A stretch of 64,000 nucleotides of DNA, taken from contig NZ_AUCQ01000007.1 of NCBI RefSeq assembly GCF_000429845.1, positions 124,001 through 188,000 on the forward strand, given 5' to 3'. This document shows positions 17,890 through 26,408 of the stretch, one piece after another (position 1 is the stretch's first letter; every line of letters starts with the position of its first letter). The translations under genes were made by a program, and so were the position numbers. Origin of the DNA: Comamonas composti DSM 21721 (GTDB lineage: Bacteria; Pseudomonadota; Gammaproteobacteria; Burkholderiales; Burkholderiaceae_C). A model generated the notes under the pieces. That model had not been told where the DNA came from. It was given only the letters and a program-made list of their open reading frames with translations, and made no database searches.

Positions 17890-19011
17890 ATGAACCACTC
17901 CCCCCATCCTGTCCCCATCTCCCCGGTGCAAGAGATTGTTGCCGACATGCGCGCCGGCCGCATGGTCATTCTTGTGGATGAGGAAGATCGCGAGAACGAA
18001 GGCGACCTGGTTCTGGCTGCCGACCATGTGACGCCCGAGGCCATCAACTTCATGGCCAAGTTCGGCCGGGGGCTGATCTGCCTGACGCTGACCCGCGAGC
18101 GCTGCGAATACCTGAAGCTGCCGCCCATGGCCGCGCGCAACGGCACGGTCTACAGCACGGCGTTCACGGTTTCCATCGAGGCCGCCGAGGGCGTGACCAC
18201 GGGCATCTCCGCGGCCGACCGCGCGCGCACCGTACAGGCCGCCGTGGCCCGCAACGCCCAGCCCACGGATCTGGTGCAGCCCGGCCACATCTTCCCGCTG
18301 CAGGCCGTGGATGGCGGCGTGCTCATGCGCGCCGGCCACACCGAGGCCGGCTGCGACCTCGCGGCCATGGCCGGCTGCACGCCCGCAGCCGTGATCTGCG
18401 AAGTCATGAAGGATGACGGCACCATGGCCCGTCTGCCGGACCTGCAGCTGTTCGCGGCCGAGCACGGCCTCAAGATCGGCACCATCGCCGACCTCATCGA
18501 ATACCGCAGCAGCACCGAATCGCTGCTCGAGAGCATGGGCTCGCGCCCGCTGCGCACGGCCCAGGGCGAGTTCATCGCGCATGCGTTCCGCGACCGGCCC
18601 AGCCAGTCCGTGCACCTGGCCCTGGTCAAGGGCCACTGGCAGGAAGGCACGGACGTGCCCGTGCGCGTGCACGAGCCGCTGTCCGTGCTGGACGCGCTCG
18701 AGGCCGGCCGCACCCTGCACTCCTGGAGCCTGGGCGAGAGCCTCGAATACATAGACCGGCACGGCCATGGCGTGGCCGTGCTGCTCAACTGCAATGAAAG
18801 CGGCGAGCAACTGCTGGCCCAGTTCCTGGGCAATGCGCGCGCCTCCCAGGCGCCCGAGCGCGGACGCATGGACTTGCGCACCTACGGCGTGGGCGCGCAA
18901 ATCCTGCGCGAGCTGGGCGTCGCCAAAATGCAGCTCATGGGCCAGCCGCGCCGCCTGCCCAGCATGGCCGGCTACGGGCTCGAGATCAGCGGCTATATCT
19001 CCAAGGAATAA
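17890..19011 (+). CDS. ribB: 3,4-dihydroxy-2-butanone-4-phosphate synthase with degenerate GTP cyclohydrolase II domain
   Basis: A 373-residue protein in riboflavin synthesis that makes the four-carbon precursor from ribulose 5-phosphate. The N-terminal DHBP synthase domain (about 1-205) is intact: [13 protein letters not shown] near 30-42 and [11 protein letters not shown]. The C-terminal domain aligns with GTP cyclohydrolase II, but the zinc ligands (Cys-x10-Cys-x-Cys) are gone; [19 protein letters not shown] stands where they should be. The RQEGRG-type segment is replaced by [13 protein letters not shown] cyclohydrolase activity is therefore unlikely. RibH follows 3 bp downstream, then nusB. 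No FMN riboswitch is visible upstream. Confidence 0.92.
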   Translation: MNHSPHPVPISPVQEIVADMRAGRMVILVDEEDRENEGDLVLAADHVTPEAINFMAKFGRGLICLTLTRERCEYLKLPPMAARNGTVYSTAFTVSIEAAEGVTTGISAADRARTVQAAVARNAQPTDLVQPGHIFPLQAVDGGVLMRAGHTEAGCDLAAMAGCTPAAVICEVMKDDGTMARLPDLQLFAAEHGLKIGTIADLIEYRSSTESLLESMGSRPLRTAQGEFIAHAFRDRPSQSVHLALVKGHWQEGTDVPVRVHEPLSVLDALEAGRTLHSWSLGESLEYIDRHGHGVAVLLNCNESGEQLLAQFLGNARASQAPERGRMDLRTYGVGAQILRELGVAKMQLMGQPRRLPSMAGYGLEISGYISKE

Positions 19012-19014
19012 GAC

Positions 19015-19485
19015 ATGCTCAACGCAGAAAAGGGCCAGGCCCAGAACCTCGACGGCACGGCGCTGCGCATTGGCATCGTCCAGGCGCGCTTTAACGAAAG
19101 CATTACCAACAGTCTGCATACGGCCTGCGAGGCCCAGCTGCTGGCCCTGGGCGTCAAGCCCGAGAACATCGATCACGCCCTGGTTCCCGGCGCGCTGGAA
19201 GTGCCCGTGGCGCTGCAGGCCCTGGCCGCCAGCGGCCGCTACGACGCCCTCGTGGCCCTGGGCTGCATCATCCGTGGCGAGACCTATCACTTCGAGCTCG
19301 TGGCCAATGAATCGGGCGCGGGCGTGACGCGCCTGAGCCTTGATCACAAGCTGCCGATCGCCAACGCCATCATCACCACGGAAAACACCGAACAGGCCAT
19401 TGCCCGGCAGACCGAGAAGGGCCGCGATGCAGCCCTGGTCGCCGTGGAGATGGCGCTGCTGCTGCAATCCATCAAGCAAATATGA
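19015..19485 (+). CDS. ribH: 6,7-dimethyl-8-ribityllumazine synthase
   Basis: A 156-residue enzyme that condenses the DHBP product with the pyrimidinedione to give lumazine, the penultimate step to riboflavin. Visible family motifs are [29 protein letters not shown] and [19 protein letters not shown], with the catalytic His in that last segment. The gene is 3 bp downstream of ribB and overlaps nusB by 4 bp (atga), so translation is likely coupled through all three genes. Confidence 0.95.
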   Translation: MLNAEKGQAQNLDGTALRIGIVQARFNESITNSLHTACEAQLLALGVKPENIDHALVPGALEVPVALQALAASGRYDALVALGCIIRGETYHFELVANESGAGVTRLSLDHKLPIANAIITTENTEQAIARQTEKGRDAALVAVEMALLLQSIKQI

Positions 19486-20015
19486 GCGACGACCACTCCC
19501 CGGCCCCAGGCCAACCCTCCCGCCCTCCGCGCCAAAGCCGCAAGGGCCTGACCAGCACCGGCGTCCGCAAGGCCGGCTCCAAGTCGGCCCGCAGCCGCTC
19601 GCGCGAGTTCGCGCTGCAGGCGCTCTACCAGCACCTGGTGGGCGGCAACAGCGTGGAGGCCATCGATGCCTTCACGCGCGACCTGTCGGGCTTTCACAAG
19701 GCCGACCTCGTGCACTACGACGCCCTGCTGCGCGGCTGCGTGCAGACCCAGGCCGAGCTCGACGCGCTGATTGTGCCCAAGCTCGACCGCCCGCTGGCCG
19801 AGATCTCGCCCATAGAGCATGCCTGCATGTGGATAGGCGTCTACGAATTCCAGCACTGCCTGGACGTGCCCTGGCGCGTGGTGCTCAACGAATGCATAGA
19901 GCTGACCAAGGAATTCGGTGGCACCGACGGCCACAAGTACGTGAACGCCGTGCTCAACGGCCTGGCACCGCAGTTGCGCAGCGCCGAGGTCGAAAGCGAC
20001 CGAAAAGCTCCCTGA
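19482..20015 (+). CDS. nusB: Transcription antitermination factor NusB
   Basis: A 177-residue RNA-binding protein that acts with NusE (S10) on boxA sequences in rRNA antitermination. The NusB helical bundle starts at [18 protein letters not shown] (about residue 40). [13 protein letters not shown] and [29 protein letters not shown] are near-invariant family segments. A 35-residue Ser/Arg/Lys-rich N-terminal extension precedes the domain. The gene follows ribH with a 4-bp overlap, the common ribH-nusB order. A family A repeat begins at the last base of its stop codon. Confidence 0.95.
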   Translation: MSDDHSPAPGQPSRPPRQSRKGLTSTGVRKAGSKSARSRSREFALQALYQHLVGGNSVEAIDAFTRDLSGFHKADLVHYDALLRGCVQTQAELDALIVPKLDRPLAEISPIEHACMWIGVYEFQHCLDVPWRVVLNECIELTKEFGGTDGHKYVNAVLNGLAPQLRSAEVESDRKAP

Positions 20016-20047
20016 GAACGTGTTTACGATCTCTACGCTGCCGCGCC
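20015..20047. repeat. Family A repeat, partial end
   Basis: An agaacgtgtttacgatctc arm begins at the last base of the nusB stop, followed by tacgctgccgcg. This equals the reverse complement of the right end of the large copy at 58160-58428. The other arm is not found, so this is a decayed or truncated copy. Confidence 0.75.
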
Positions 20048-20105
20048 AGTGCCTCGGGCTGCGCCGGCCTGCTGCACTGCGGTCCGGGCGTATCTCATAA
20101 AAAGT

Positions 20106-20183
20106 GAGCTGCAAGCACTTGCCTATAGGCGTTTTCAAGCTGATTTCCAGCTGAAACCCAGGCATACCAAGCGCTAGCAGCTC
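20106..20183. repeat. Family B repeat, long form
   Basis: The half-sites gagctgcaagcacttg and caagcgctagcagctc face each other around a centre with ttcaagctgatttccagctgaa. The copy at 21101-21178 has nearly the same centre. Confidence 0.75.
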
Positions 20184-20277
20184 CTGGTTTCATTGCTTCA
20201 GGCCAGCACGCGGCCGGCCTGCCTTTTCTGCCCCGCCCTCGGAGCATGCCCACGCTCCCAAGGCCAGCCCCCAGCCC

Positions 20278-21009
20278 ATGCAAGAAGACAGCCCCGAACT
20301 CCAGGTCTGGAAACAGCACAACACCCGCAGCACCTGCGTGCTTGAAGTCGGCGGTTTCAGGCCCACGGGCCAGGCCTGCGCCTCCCACATCGGGCTGGAG
20401 CCGCTGCTTGCGCCCGGCGAAGCCTGGCCGCTGGACGGCGCAGGCCAGCCCATGCAGTTCATCGCCCAGCTCAACCTGCAGCAGGCGCCCTGGCTGCCCG
20501 AGGCGCTGCAGGGCCTGGCCCTGCTGCAATTTTTCTGCGGCGAACAATTCATAGAAAGCGGCTGCGCGCCCGAGACCTGGGCGCTGCGCCTGCGCCCTTC
20601 GCTGGACGGCCTGCAGCCGCGCCCCCAGCCGCCCTTTCGGGACCGGCCCTGGGTGGGCCGGGGCTTTGAAGCGCGCTGGCTGGCCCCCCAGGACGACCAC
20701 CCCAGCTACGACGACGAGAACATGCGCCTGCCGCCGGGCATGCAGGAGTTTCCCGAGGAAGCCCACGGCCTGTGCCTGGGCCGCACCAAGCTCGGCGGCT
20801 ATGCCAAGAGCCTGCAGCACGGCATCAGCTTTTTTGCGTTCACCGAAGACGCGGACGGCGTCTGGCAGCCCTCGCCCGACGAGCCCGACTATGTGCTGCA
20901 GATCGACAGCGAGGAAAAGGCCGGCCTGAACTGGGTGGACGGCGGCATCGTCTACCTGGGCCGCCACCCGCTCACGGGCCGCTGGTCGGCCCATTGCCAG
21001 TTCTACTGA
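20278..21009 (+). CDS. DUF1963/YwqG family protein
   Basis: A 243-residue cytoplasmic protein related to YwqG/DUF1963. Recognisable family segments are QPMQFIAQLNLQQAPWLPEALQGLALLQFF and the LGRTKLGGYAKSLQHG block, with a C-terminal ETL-like strand GLNWVDGGIVYLG. Function of the family is unknown. The gene sits between two family B repeats and upstream of an aminotransferase gene. No strong ribosome site is seen at 20278 (the bases before it are Pro-codon-rich), so the exact start is uncertain. Confidence 0.72.
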   Translation: MQEDSPELQVWKQHNTRSTCVLEVGGFRPTGQACASHIGLEPLLAPGEAWPLDGAGQPMQFIAQLNLQQAPWLPEALQGLALLQFFCGEQFIESGCAPETWALRLRPSLDGLQPRPQPPFRDRPWVGRGFEARWLAPQDDHPSYDDENMRLPPGMQEFPEEAHGLCLGRTKLGGYAKSLQHGISFFAFTEDADGVWQPSPDEPDYVLQIDSEEKAGLNWVDGGIVYLGRHPLTGRWSAHCQFY

Positions 21010-21100
21010 GGCCGGGCCCGCATGCCATTCGCCCTGCCCGGAGCCTGCGGATCAGCAGGCTTTTGCACGGGCATCCGCGCGAGGCCCATAATCAAAAAAG

Positions 21101-21178
21101 GAGCTGCCAGCGCCTGCCCCCATGGAATTTCAAGCTGCTTCAAGCCTGAAACCCAGCAGACACAAGCGCAAGCAGCTC
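21101..21178. repeat. Family B repeat, long form
   Basis: A gagctgccagcgc half-site (21101-21113) faces caagcgcaagcagctc (21163-21178). The centre contains ttcaagctgcttcaagcctgaa. Confidence 0.75.
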
Positions 21179-21251
21179 ATGTTTTTATTGTTTCAGGCCG
21201 CCTGCCATGCGGCCGGCCCGGCGCCTTGGCCGGTGCTTTTGGAAGACTGCA

Positions 21252-22436
21252 ATGAAGTTTGCTACCCGCGCCCAGCGCATAGAACCGTTTTACGTGATGG
21301 AGATCGCCAAGGCCGCCCAGGAGCGCGCGGCCAGGCAGGCGCCGGGCGAGCCGCCCATGATCTTTCTGAACATCGGCGAGCCCGACTTCACGGCCCCGCC
21401 CCTGGTGCAGCAGGCGGCCGAGCGCGCCATCAGAGAAGGCCGCAGCCAGTACACACCGGCCCTGGGCCTGCCCGAGCTGCGCGAGCGCATCAGCGCCTGG
21501 TATGCCCAGCGCTTTGGCGTGGATGTGCCCGCGCGCCGCATCGTGGTCACGGCCGGCGCCTCGGCCGCGCTGCAGCTCGCCTGCCTCGCGACCATCGAAG
21601 CCGGCGACGAAATCCTCATGCCCGACCCCAGCTACCCCTGCAACCGCCACTTCGTGAGCGCGGCCGAGGGCCAGGCCGTGATGCTTCCCACCACGGCCGC
21701 CGAACGCTACCAGCTGAGCCGCGAAAAGGTCGAGGCCGCCTGGGGCGACAGAACGCGCGGCGTGCTGCTGGCCTCGCCCTCCAACCCCACGGGCACCTCG
21801 ATCGCAAAGGACGAGCTCGCGCGCATCCAGGCCTTCGTGCAGGCCCGGGGCGGGCTGACCATCATCGACGAGATCTACCTGGGCCTGTCCCACGATGCGC
21901 AATACGGCCAGACGGCGTTGGCCCTGGATGAAAACATCATCAGCATCAACAGCTTCAGCAAATACTTCAACATGACGGGCTGGCGCCTGGGCTGGATGGT
22001 CGTGCCCGAGCCCATGGTGGCCGTGGTCGAGCGCCTGGCGCAAAACCTGTTCATCTGCGCGAGCACCCTCTCCCAGCATGCGGCCCTGGCCTGCTTCGAG
22101 CCCGAGAGCATTGCCGAGTACGAGCGCCGCCGCGCCGAATTCAAGGCCAGGCGCGACTTCTTCATCCCCGCGCTGGAGCAACTGGGCCTGAGCGTGCCCG
22201 TGCAGCCCGACGGCGCCTTCTACGCCTGGGCCGATTGCCGCGCCGCCGCGGCCAAGCTGGGCGTGAGCGGAAGCTGGGACTTTGCCTACGCGCTCATGGA
22301 GCGCGCCCAGCTCGCCATCACGCCGGGGCGCGACTTCGGCAGCGTCGAGACCGCAGACTTCGTGCGCTTTTCCACGGCCAACTCCATGGAGCAACTCCAG
22401 GAAGCCGTGCGCCGCCTGCGCGCGCTTCTGGCCTGA
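21252..22436 (+). CDS. PLP-dependent aminotransferase (class I/II)
   Basis: A 394-residue fold-type I enzyme of the aspartate aminotransferase group. It has the family segments NIGEPDFTAPP, VVTAGASAALQLA, LASPSNPTGT and the Schiff-base lysine in SINSFSKYFNMTGWRLGW, plus the terminal carboxylate-binding Arg in DFVRFSTANS. The start at 21252 (MKFATRAQRIEPFYVMEIAK) has ggaag upstream and matches typical homologues. Substrate is not determined. It lies directly upstream of the ybgC-tol cluster but has no known tie to it. Confidence 0.9.
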   Translation: MKFATRAQRIEPFYVMEIAKAAQERAARQAPGEPPMIFLNIGEPDFTAPPLVQQAAERAIREGRSQYTPALGLPELRERISAWYAQRFGVDVPARRIVVTAGASAALQLACLATIEAGDEILMPDPSYPCNRHFVSAAEGQAVMLPTTAAERYQLSREKVEAAWGDRTRGVLLASPSNPTGTSIAKDELARIQAFVQARGGLTIIDEIYLGLSHDAQYGQTALALDENIISINSFSKYFNMTGWRLGWMVVPEPMVAVVERLAQNLFICASTLSQHAALACFEPESIAEYERRRAEFKARRDFFIPALEQLGLSVPVQPDGAFYAWADCRAAAAKLGVSGSWDFAYALMERAQLAITPGRDFGSVETADFVRFSTANSMEQLQEAVRRLRALLA

Positions 22437-22440
22437 AGCC

Positions 22441-22935
22441 ATGACCCCCAGCCCAGAGCAGGCACAGCCCATGCCCCTTGAAACCGGTACTGTCCCAGCC
22501 ACCGACGGCGCCCAAGCCGCGCCGGAGGTCTTCTCATGGCCCATACGCGTGTACTGGGAAGACACGGACGCCAGCGGCCAGGTGTTCTGGGCCAACTACC
22601 TCAAGTTCTTCGAGCGCGCACGCACCGAATGGCTGCGCCACCTGGGCATAGAGCAGCAGCAGCTCAGGGAACAAACCGGGGGAATCTTTGTCGTAGGCCA
22701 GGCGCAACTCGAATTTTTCGAACCGGCCCGCCTGGATGACCAACTACTTGTTACCGCCGCTGTCGCAAGCAGCGGTCGCGCTTCGCTGACAATACGCCAG
22801 CTGGCGCGGCTGGCTCCGGGCTCGGCCCGCGGTCCGGTGCTGCTCAGTCAGGCACTGATCCGCATCGGCTGGGTCCAAGCCGCCAGCCTGCGCCCCGCAA
22901 GAATTCCGAACCGCCTACTGGAGCAACTTTCATGA
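22441..22935 (+). CDS. ybgC: Tol-Pal associated acyl-CoA thioesterase YbgC
   Basis: A 164-residue hotdog-fold thioesterase. The core reads VYWEDTDASGQVFWANYLKFFERARTEWL, with the catalytic Asp in DTDASG, then GIFVVGQAQLEFFEPARLDDQLLV. A 30-residue N-terminal extension precedes the fold. It starts 4 bp after the aminotransferase stop and overlaps tolQ by 4 bp (atga), the standard ybgC-tolQ order. In E. coli the enzyme is linked to the Tol system and phospholipid metabolism, though its exact physiological substrate is debated. Confidence 0.92.
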   Translation: MTPSPEQAQPMPLETGTVPATDGAQAAPEVFSWPIRVYWEDTDASGQVFWANYLKFFERARTEWLRHLGIEQQQLREQTGGIFVVGQAQLEFFEPARLDDQLLVTAAVASSGRASLTIRQLARLAPGSARGPVLLSQALIRIGWVQAASLRPARIPNRLLEQLS

Positions 22936-23636
22936 ACCCCCAAGACATGTCCATACTCGGCCTTGTGCTGCAAGCCAGCTGGGTCGTGCAACTGGTAATG
23001 CTGATCCTGGTGGGGGCCTCGGTCGCAAGCTGGGCCACGATCTTTCGCAAGTCCCAGACCTTGAAGCGCGTGCGCGCACTCAACGAAGGCTTCGAGCAGG
23101 ACTTCTGGTCGGGCACCAGCCTCAACGACCTGTATGCGGCCGCAGCCCAGAGCGCCAAGACCGGCGCCCCCATGGAGCGCATCTTTGCCAGCGGCATGCG
23201 CGAATACCAGAAACTGCGCGAACGCCGCATCGCCGACGTGCACCAGCTCATGGACGCCACGCGCCGCGCCATGCGCGCCAGCTACCAGCGCGAGATGGAC
23301 GAGGTCGAAGCCGGGCTTTCCTTCCTGGGCACCGTAGGCTCGGTCGCCCCCTATGTGGGCCTGTTCGGCACGGTCTGGGGCGTGATGCACGCCTTCACGG
23401 GCTTTGCCAACATGGAGCAGATCACCCTGGCCACCGTGGCCCCCGGCATTGCCGAAGCCCTGGTGGCCACGGCAATGGGCCTGTTCGCGGCGATTCCCGC
23501 CGTCACGGCCTACAACCGCTATGCGCACAAGATAGACCGGCTGGCCAGCCAGCAGGAAACCTTCATCGAGGAGTTCTCCAACATCCTGCAGCGCAGCGTC
23601 GGGGGCACGGCCCAGAGCAGCGCCTCGGGGCATTGA
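22932..23636 (+). CDS. tolQ: TolQ, proton-channel subunit of the Tol-Pal system
   Basis: A 234-residue inner-membrane protein with three helices, at about residues 12-35, 140-160 and 172-195. The channel-forming segments LSFLGTVGSVAPYVGLFGTVWGVMHAF and APGIAEALVATAMGLFAAIPAVTAYN are conserved. With TolR it converts the proton gradient into motion of TolA, which maintains outer-membrane invagination at division. TolR would normally follow within a few bases; here it starts 301 bp later, behind two family C repeats. Confidence 0.96.
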   Translation: MNPQDMSILGLVLQASWVVQLVMLILVGASVASWATIFRKSQTLKRVRALNEGFEQDFWSGTSLNDLYAAAAQSAKTGAPMERIFASGMREYQKLRERRIADVHQLMDATRRAMRASYQREMDEVEAGLSFLGTVGSVAPYVGLFGTVWGVMHAFTGFANMEQITLATVAPGIAEALVATAMGLFAAIPAVTAYNRYAHKIDRLASQQETFIEEFSNILQRSVGGTAQSSASGH

Positions 23637-23646
23637 AGATGAGTCT

Positions 23647-23731
23647 CCCCCTGAGTCGCTTCGCGCCTTCCCCCTCTCTCTTCGGGAGGGGGACGACAGC
23701 CTCGCTGCGGGGCGGCCCTTGCTCGCTGTCC
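23647..23731. repeat. Family C repeat, copy 1 (between tolQ and tolR)
   Basis: The arm ccccctgagtcgcttcgcgc...ttccccc is followed by a short loop and gggggacgacagcc, then a GC-rich tail. It can fold as a hairpin through ttccccc/gggggac. The same sequence is repeated downstream at 23779-23880 and in inverted orientation at 58094-58459. Confidence 0.8.
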
Positions 23732-23778
23732 CTGACCTTTGCGCCGCGCCCAGTTGATGCGCTGCAAACCTCGATCGT

Positions 23779-23880
23779 CCCTGAGCTGCTTTGCGCCTTC
23801 CCCCTCTCTCTTCAGGAGGGGGACGACAGCCATTCCCGCCCGGGATACCAGCCGGCCCTTGCCTGCCGTTCCTGGCCTCA
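23779..23880. repeat. Family C repeat, copy 2
   Basis: A second, more diverged copy in direct orientation: ctgagctgctttgcgccttc, the same cccctctctcttcaggaggggg hairpin core split by its loop, then gacgacagcc. It ends about 60 bp before the tolR start. Confidence 0.75.
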
Positions 23881-23937
23881 TGCCTTCAACAGCAGGCGAG
23901 ATCAGGCCTACCTGCCTGTATTGCCAGGAGTGAACCC

Positions 23938-24363
23938 ATGCCAGCATTGAGCTCGCGCGGCGGACGCAATCGCCGCACGGTCAACGAAATCAACATGGTG
24001 CCCTTCATCGACGTGATGCTGGTGCTGCTGATCATCTTCATGGTGACGGCTCCCATGCTCACGCCCGGCGCCATCAATGTGCCCAGCGCGGGCAAGGCCT
24101 CGCGCACCCCGCCCAAGCGGGCCGACGTGCTGCTTGCCCAGGATGGCAGCATCAAGCTGCGCATGGACGGCAACGAAAGAACGCTGTCCCTCAAGGAGCT
24201 CGGCCCTGCGGCCAGGCAATGGCAGGACGGCCAGAGCGAAGACAGCGCCGTGCTGATCTCGGCCGACAAGAAGCTGCCCTTTGAAACCGTCATGGCCGCC
24301 ATGAGCCAGCTGCAGACCGCAGGCGTCAAGCGCGTGGCCTTTGGCGTCAAATCGTCCCAGTAA
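23938..24363 (+). CDS. tolR: TolR, biopolymer transport subunit
   Basis: A 141-residue protein of the ExbD/TolR family. The N-terminal segment RRTVNEINMVPFIDVMLVLLIIFMVTAPML is the single transmembrane helix, with the functional Asp in PFIDVM. The periplasmic domain follows (QDGSIKLRMDGNERTLSLKEL ... ISADKKLPFETVMAAMSQLQTAGVKRVAFG). The start at 23938 is set by aggag eight bases upstream. It is separated from tolQ by repeats, but the order tolQ-tolR-tolA is kept, and tolA begins 26 bp after it. Confidence 0.94.
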   Translation: MPALSSRGGRNRRTVNEINMVPFIDVMLVLLIIFMVTAPMLTPGAINVPSAGKASRTPPKRADVLLAQDGSIKLRMDGNERTLSLKELGPAARQWQDGQSEDSAVLISADKKLPFETVMAAMSQLQTAGVKRVAFGVKSSQ

Positions 24364-24389
24364 CCCTTCGCCAAGCCTTCAGCCGACCC

Positions 24390-25412
24390 ATGCGCAACCC
24401 ACAAGACCACGACCAGTTCGCCCCGCCCCGCACGCAAGGTCGCTCGCGTGCCTGGGCCATGGCCGTGGTTGCGCACGGCCTGCTCGTGGCGGCCATGCTC
24501 TGGAACATCAAGGCGCCCTCGCAATCCGACGAGGCCATGGTTGAGGCCGAGCTCTGGGGCAACGCGGCACCAGCCCCGGAACCGGTACAGCCGCCCCCCC
24601 CGCCAGTGCCAGTGCCAGTGCCCGTACCTGCCGTGGAGCCCCGCCCCGTGCCGCCGCCGCCCAGGCCCCAGGTCAGCGACGACCAGCACGAGGCCGAGAT
24701 TGCCCTGGAGAAAAAGCGCAAGCTCGAACAGCAAAAGAAAGAGCGCGAAGCCCAGGCTGCGCGCGAGAAAGAGCAGCGCGAACGCCTGGAAAAGGAAAAG
24801 GCGGAAAAGGAAAAAGCCGCCAAGGCCGAGAAGGACAGGGCCGAGAAAGCCGAGAAGGAACGCAGGGAAAAGCTGGAGCAGCAAAAGCGCCTGGAAAAAG
24901 AGAAAAAGGAAAAGGCTGAAAAAGACAAGGCCGAGAAGGAAAAGGCCAAGGCCGAAGCCGACAAAAAGGCCGCCGAAGACAAGCGCAAGAAAGAGCAAGC
25001 GGCCAAGGAAGCGCGCGAGGCCGAAGCCCGCCGCCAGGAAAACCTGCGCCGCATGCAAGGCCTGGCCGGCAGCGGCGGTGCGGCCAGCGAAGGCACGGGC
25101 GGCAGCCGCAGCGGCGGCCAGGGATCGAGCGTCAGCGGCGGCCCTTCGGCCGGCTACGGCGCCAAGGTCGCAGCCCGCGTCAAGCCCAACATCGTCTACC
25201 CGGATGCCATCAACGGCAACCCGCGCGCCGAGGTGCGCGTGCGCACCGCGCCCGACGGCACCATTACCGGCGCCACGATCAGCAAGTCCAGCGGCAACAA
25301 GGCCTGGGACGAGGCCGTGGTCCGCGCACTCGAAAAAACCGCCACCCTGCCGCGCGACATCGACGGCCGTGTGCCGCCCGAGCTGGTCATCGGCTTCAGG
25401 CCCCAGGACTGA
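24390..25412 (+). CDS. tolA: TolA, envelope-spanning subunit
   Basis: A 340-residue protein. The N-terminal anchor helix (about residues 18-38, AMAVVAHGLLVAAMLWNI) is followed by a Pro/Val-rich spacer and a long Lys/Glu/Ala coiled coil (about 95-220) that spans the periplasm. A Gly/Ser-rich hinge leads to the C-terminal TonB/TolA domain (about 250-340, RVKPNIVYPDAINGNPRAEVRVRTAPDG). It links the TolQR motor to Pal at the outer membrane. No pal or tolB is present before the next, opposite-strand gene, so the cluster is incomplete here. Confidence 0.92.
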   Translation: MRNPQDHDQFAPPRTQGRSRAWAMAVVAHGLLVAAMLWNIKAPSQSDEAMVEAELWGNAAPAPEPVQPPPPPVPVPVPVPAVEPRPVPPPPRPQVSDDQHEAEIALEKKRKLEQQKKEREAQAAREKEQRERLEKEKAEKEKAAKAEKDRAEKAEKERREKLEQQKRLEKEKKEKAEKDKAEKEKAKAEADKKAAEDKRKKEQAAKEAREAEARRQENLRRMQGLAGSGGAASEGTGGSRSGGQGSSVSGGPSAGYGAKVAARVKPNIVYPDAINGNPRAEVRVRTAPDGTITGATISKSSGNKAWDEAVVRALEKTATLPRDIDGRVPPELVIGFRPQD

Positions 25413-25437
25413 TGCCGTGCCCGGGCCGTCCTCGGCC

Positions 25438-25488
25438 GGGTTTCAGTCGGGTTTCAGTCGGGTTTCAGTCGGGTTTCAGTCGGGTTTC
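25438..25488. repeat. 11-bp tandem repeat, 4.6 copies
   Basis: The unit gggtttcagtc is repeated head to tail four times exactly from 25438 and ends in a fifth partial copy. The array runs into the stop codon of the minus-strand TauE-like gene, between it and the convergent tolA. Confidence 0.9.
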
Positions 25489-26275
25489 AAGCCAGCAGCA
25501 TATGGCCCCCCAGGCCCAGCAGGCTGGCAAACAACAGGCGCCGGAACCACTGGGCCGACAGCCGTAGCCGCAGCCAGCCACCAAGGGCCATGCCCAGCAG
25601 GGCCGGCACCAGCATCAGGGCCGAAGCCCACAGCGCCTGGCCCCAGCCCGTACCCGCTGTGTAAGTGCCGTCTGCGTGCTGCGCAAGCACCAGGCCCGCC
25701 CCCAGGGCCAGCGTGGACACGGTAAAGCACAGGCCCATGGCCTGCATCAATGCCTGGCGCCCAAGCCCCAGCGACTGCAAGAAGGCCACGGCCGGCACGA
25801 CGAAGACGCCGGTGAGCGCAGTGATCACCCCGGTCAGCAGACCGCAGACCAGACCCAGCCAGCCCTGGTGACGCATGGGCACTTGCATGCTGCGCCCCCA
25901 CAGGCCCCAGAGCCCGTAGGCGAGCAGCGCCGCGCCCAGAAGCCTGTGCGCCTGGGCAGCCTCGCCCACCGGCCCCCAGACCAGCATCCCGCCCACCGTA
26001 CCTGCCACAACCCCCAACTGCATCCAGCCCAGACGGCGCAGCAATGCAAGCAGGCCGGATATGGGCGCCATCTGCACCACGTTCGTGACCAGCGAGGGCA
26101 GCAGCAACCAGGCCGCAGCCTGCCCGGGCGGCATCAGCAAGGCCAGCAAACCCATGGACACCGTGGGCAGGCCCAGGCCCACCACGCCCTTGACGCAGCC
26201 CGCAAGCCAGAAAACGGCCATGCCCGCAACCCAGATCTCCCATCCTTCATGCATGCTTGCGCACCTCGCCTGCAT
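25487..26275 (-). CDS. TauE/SafE family membrane transporter
   Basis: A 262-residue integral membrane protein with about eight helices. It contains the TauE/SafE repeats: FWLAGCVKGVVGLGLPTVSMGLLALLMPPG in the first half and GLVCGLLTGVITALTGVFVVPAVAFLQSLGL in the second. Members export sulfite, sulfoacetate or other anions, but the substrate here is unknown. A second ATG at 26254 (MHEGWEIW) is an equally good start. It is divergent from a LysR-type regulator 133 bp away, which is its likely controller. The final codons abut an 11-bp tandem array. Confidence 0.86.
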   Translation of the reverse strand: MQARCASMHEGWEIWVAGMAVFWLAGCVKGVVGLGLPTVSMGLLALLMPPGQAAAWLLLPSLVTNVVQMAPISGLLALLRRLGWMQLGVVAGTVGGMLVWGPVGEAAQAHRLLGAALLAYGLWGLWGRSMQVPMRHQGWLGLVCGLLTGVITALTGVFVVPAVAFLQSLGLGRQALMQAMGLCFTVSTLALGAGLVLAQHADGTYTAGTGWGQALWASALMLVPALLGMALGGWLRLRLSAQWFRRLLFASLLGLGGHMLLA

Positions 26276-26408
26276 CAGCCCTGACCATAGCCTTTGTCAT
26301 GGAAAAACTCCTTTTGCAAATCCACTGAGCGCATTCTTTCTTGGGTACAGTGGTTTGACCATGCGGCATTCCAAGACACAGACTCAGGCAAAACCATAGG
26401 CTGATCCC

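Noticed and set aside
20016-20105. Intrinsic terminator after nusB
   Set aside because: The region holds only a family A remnant; no stem with a T-run was found.
25438-25488. Direct repeats as a possible CRISPR array
   Set aside because: The units are only 11 bp and head-to-tail without spacers, and no cas gene is present.
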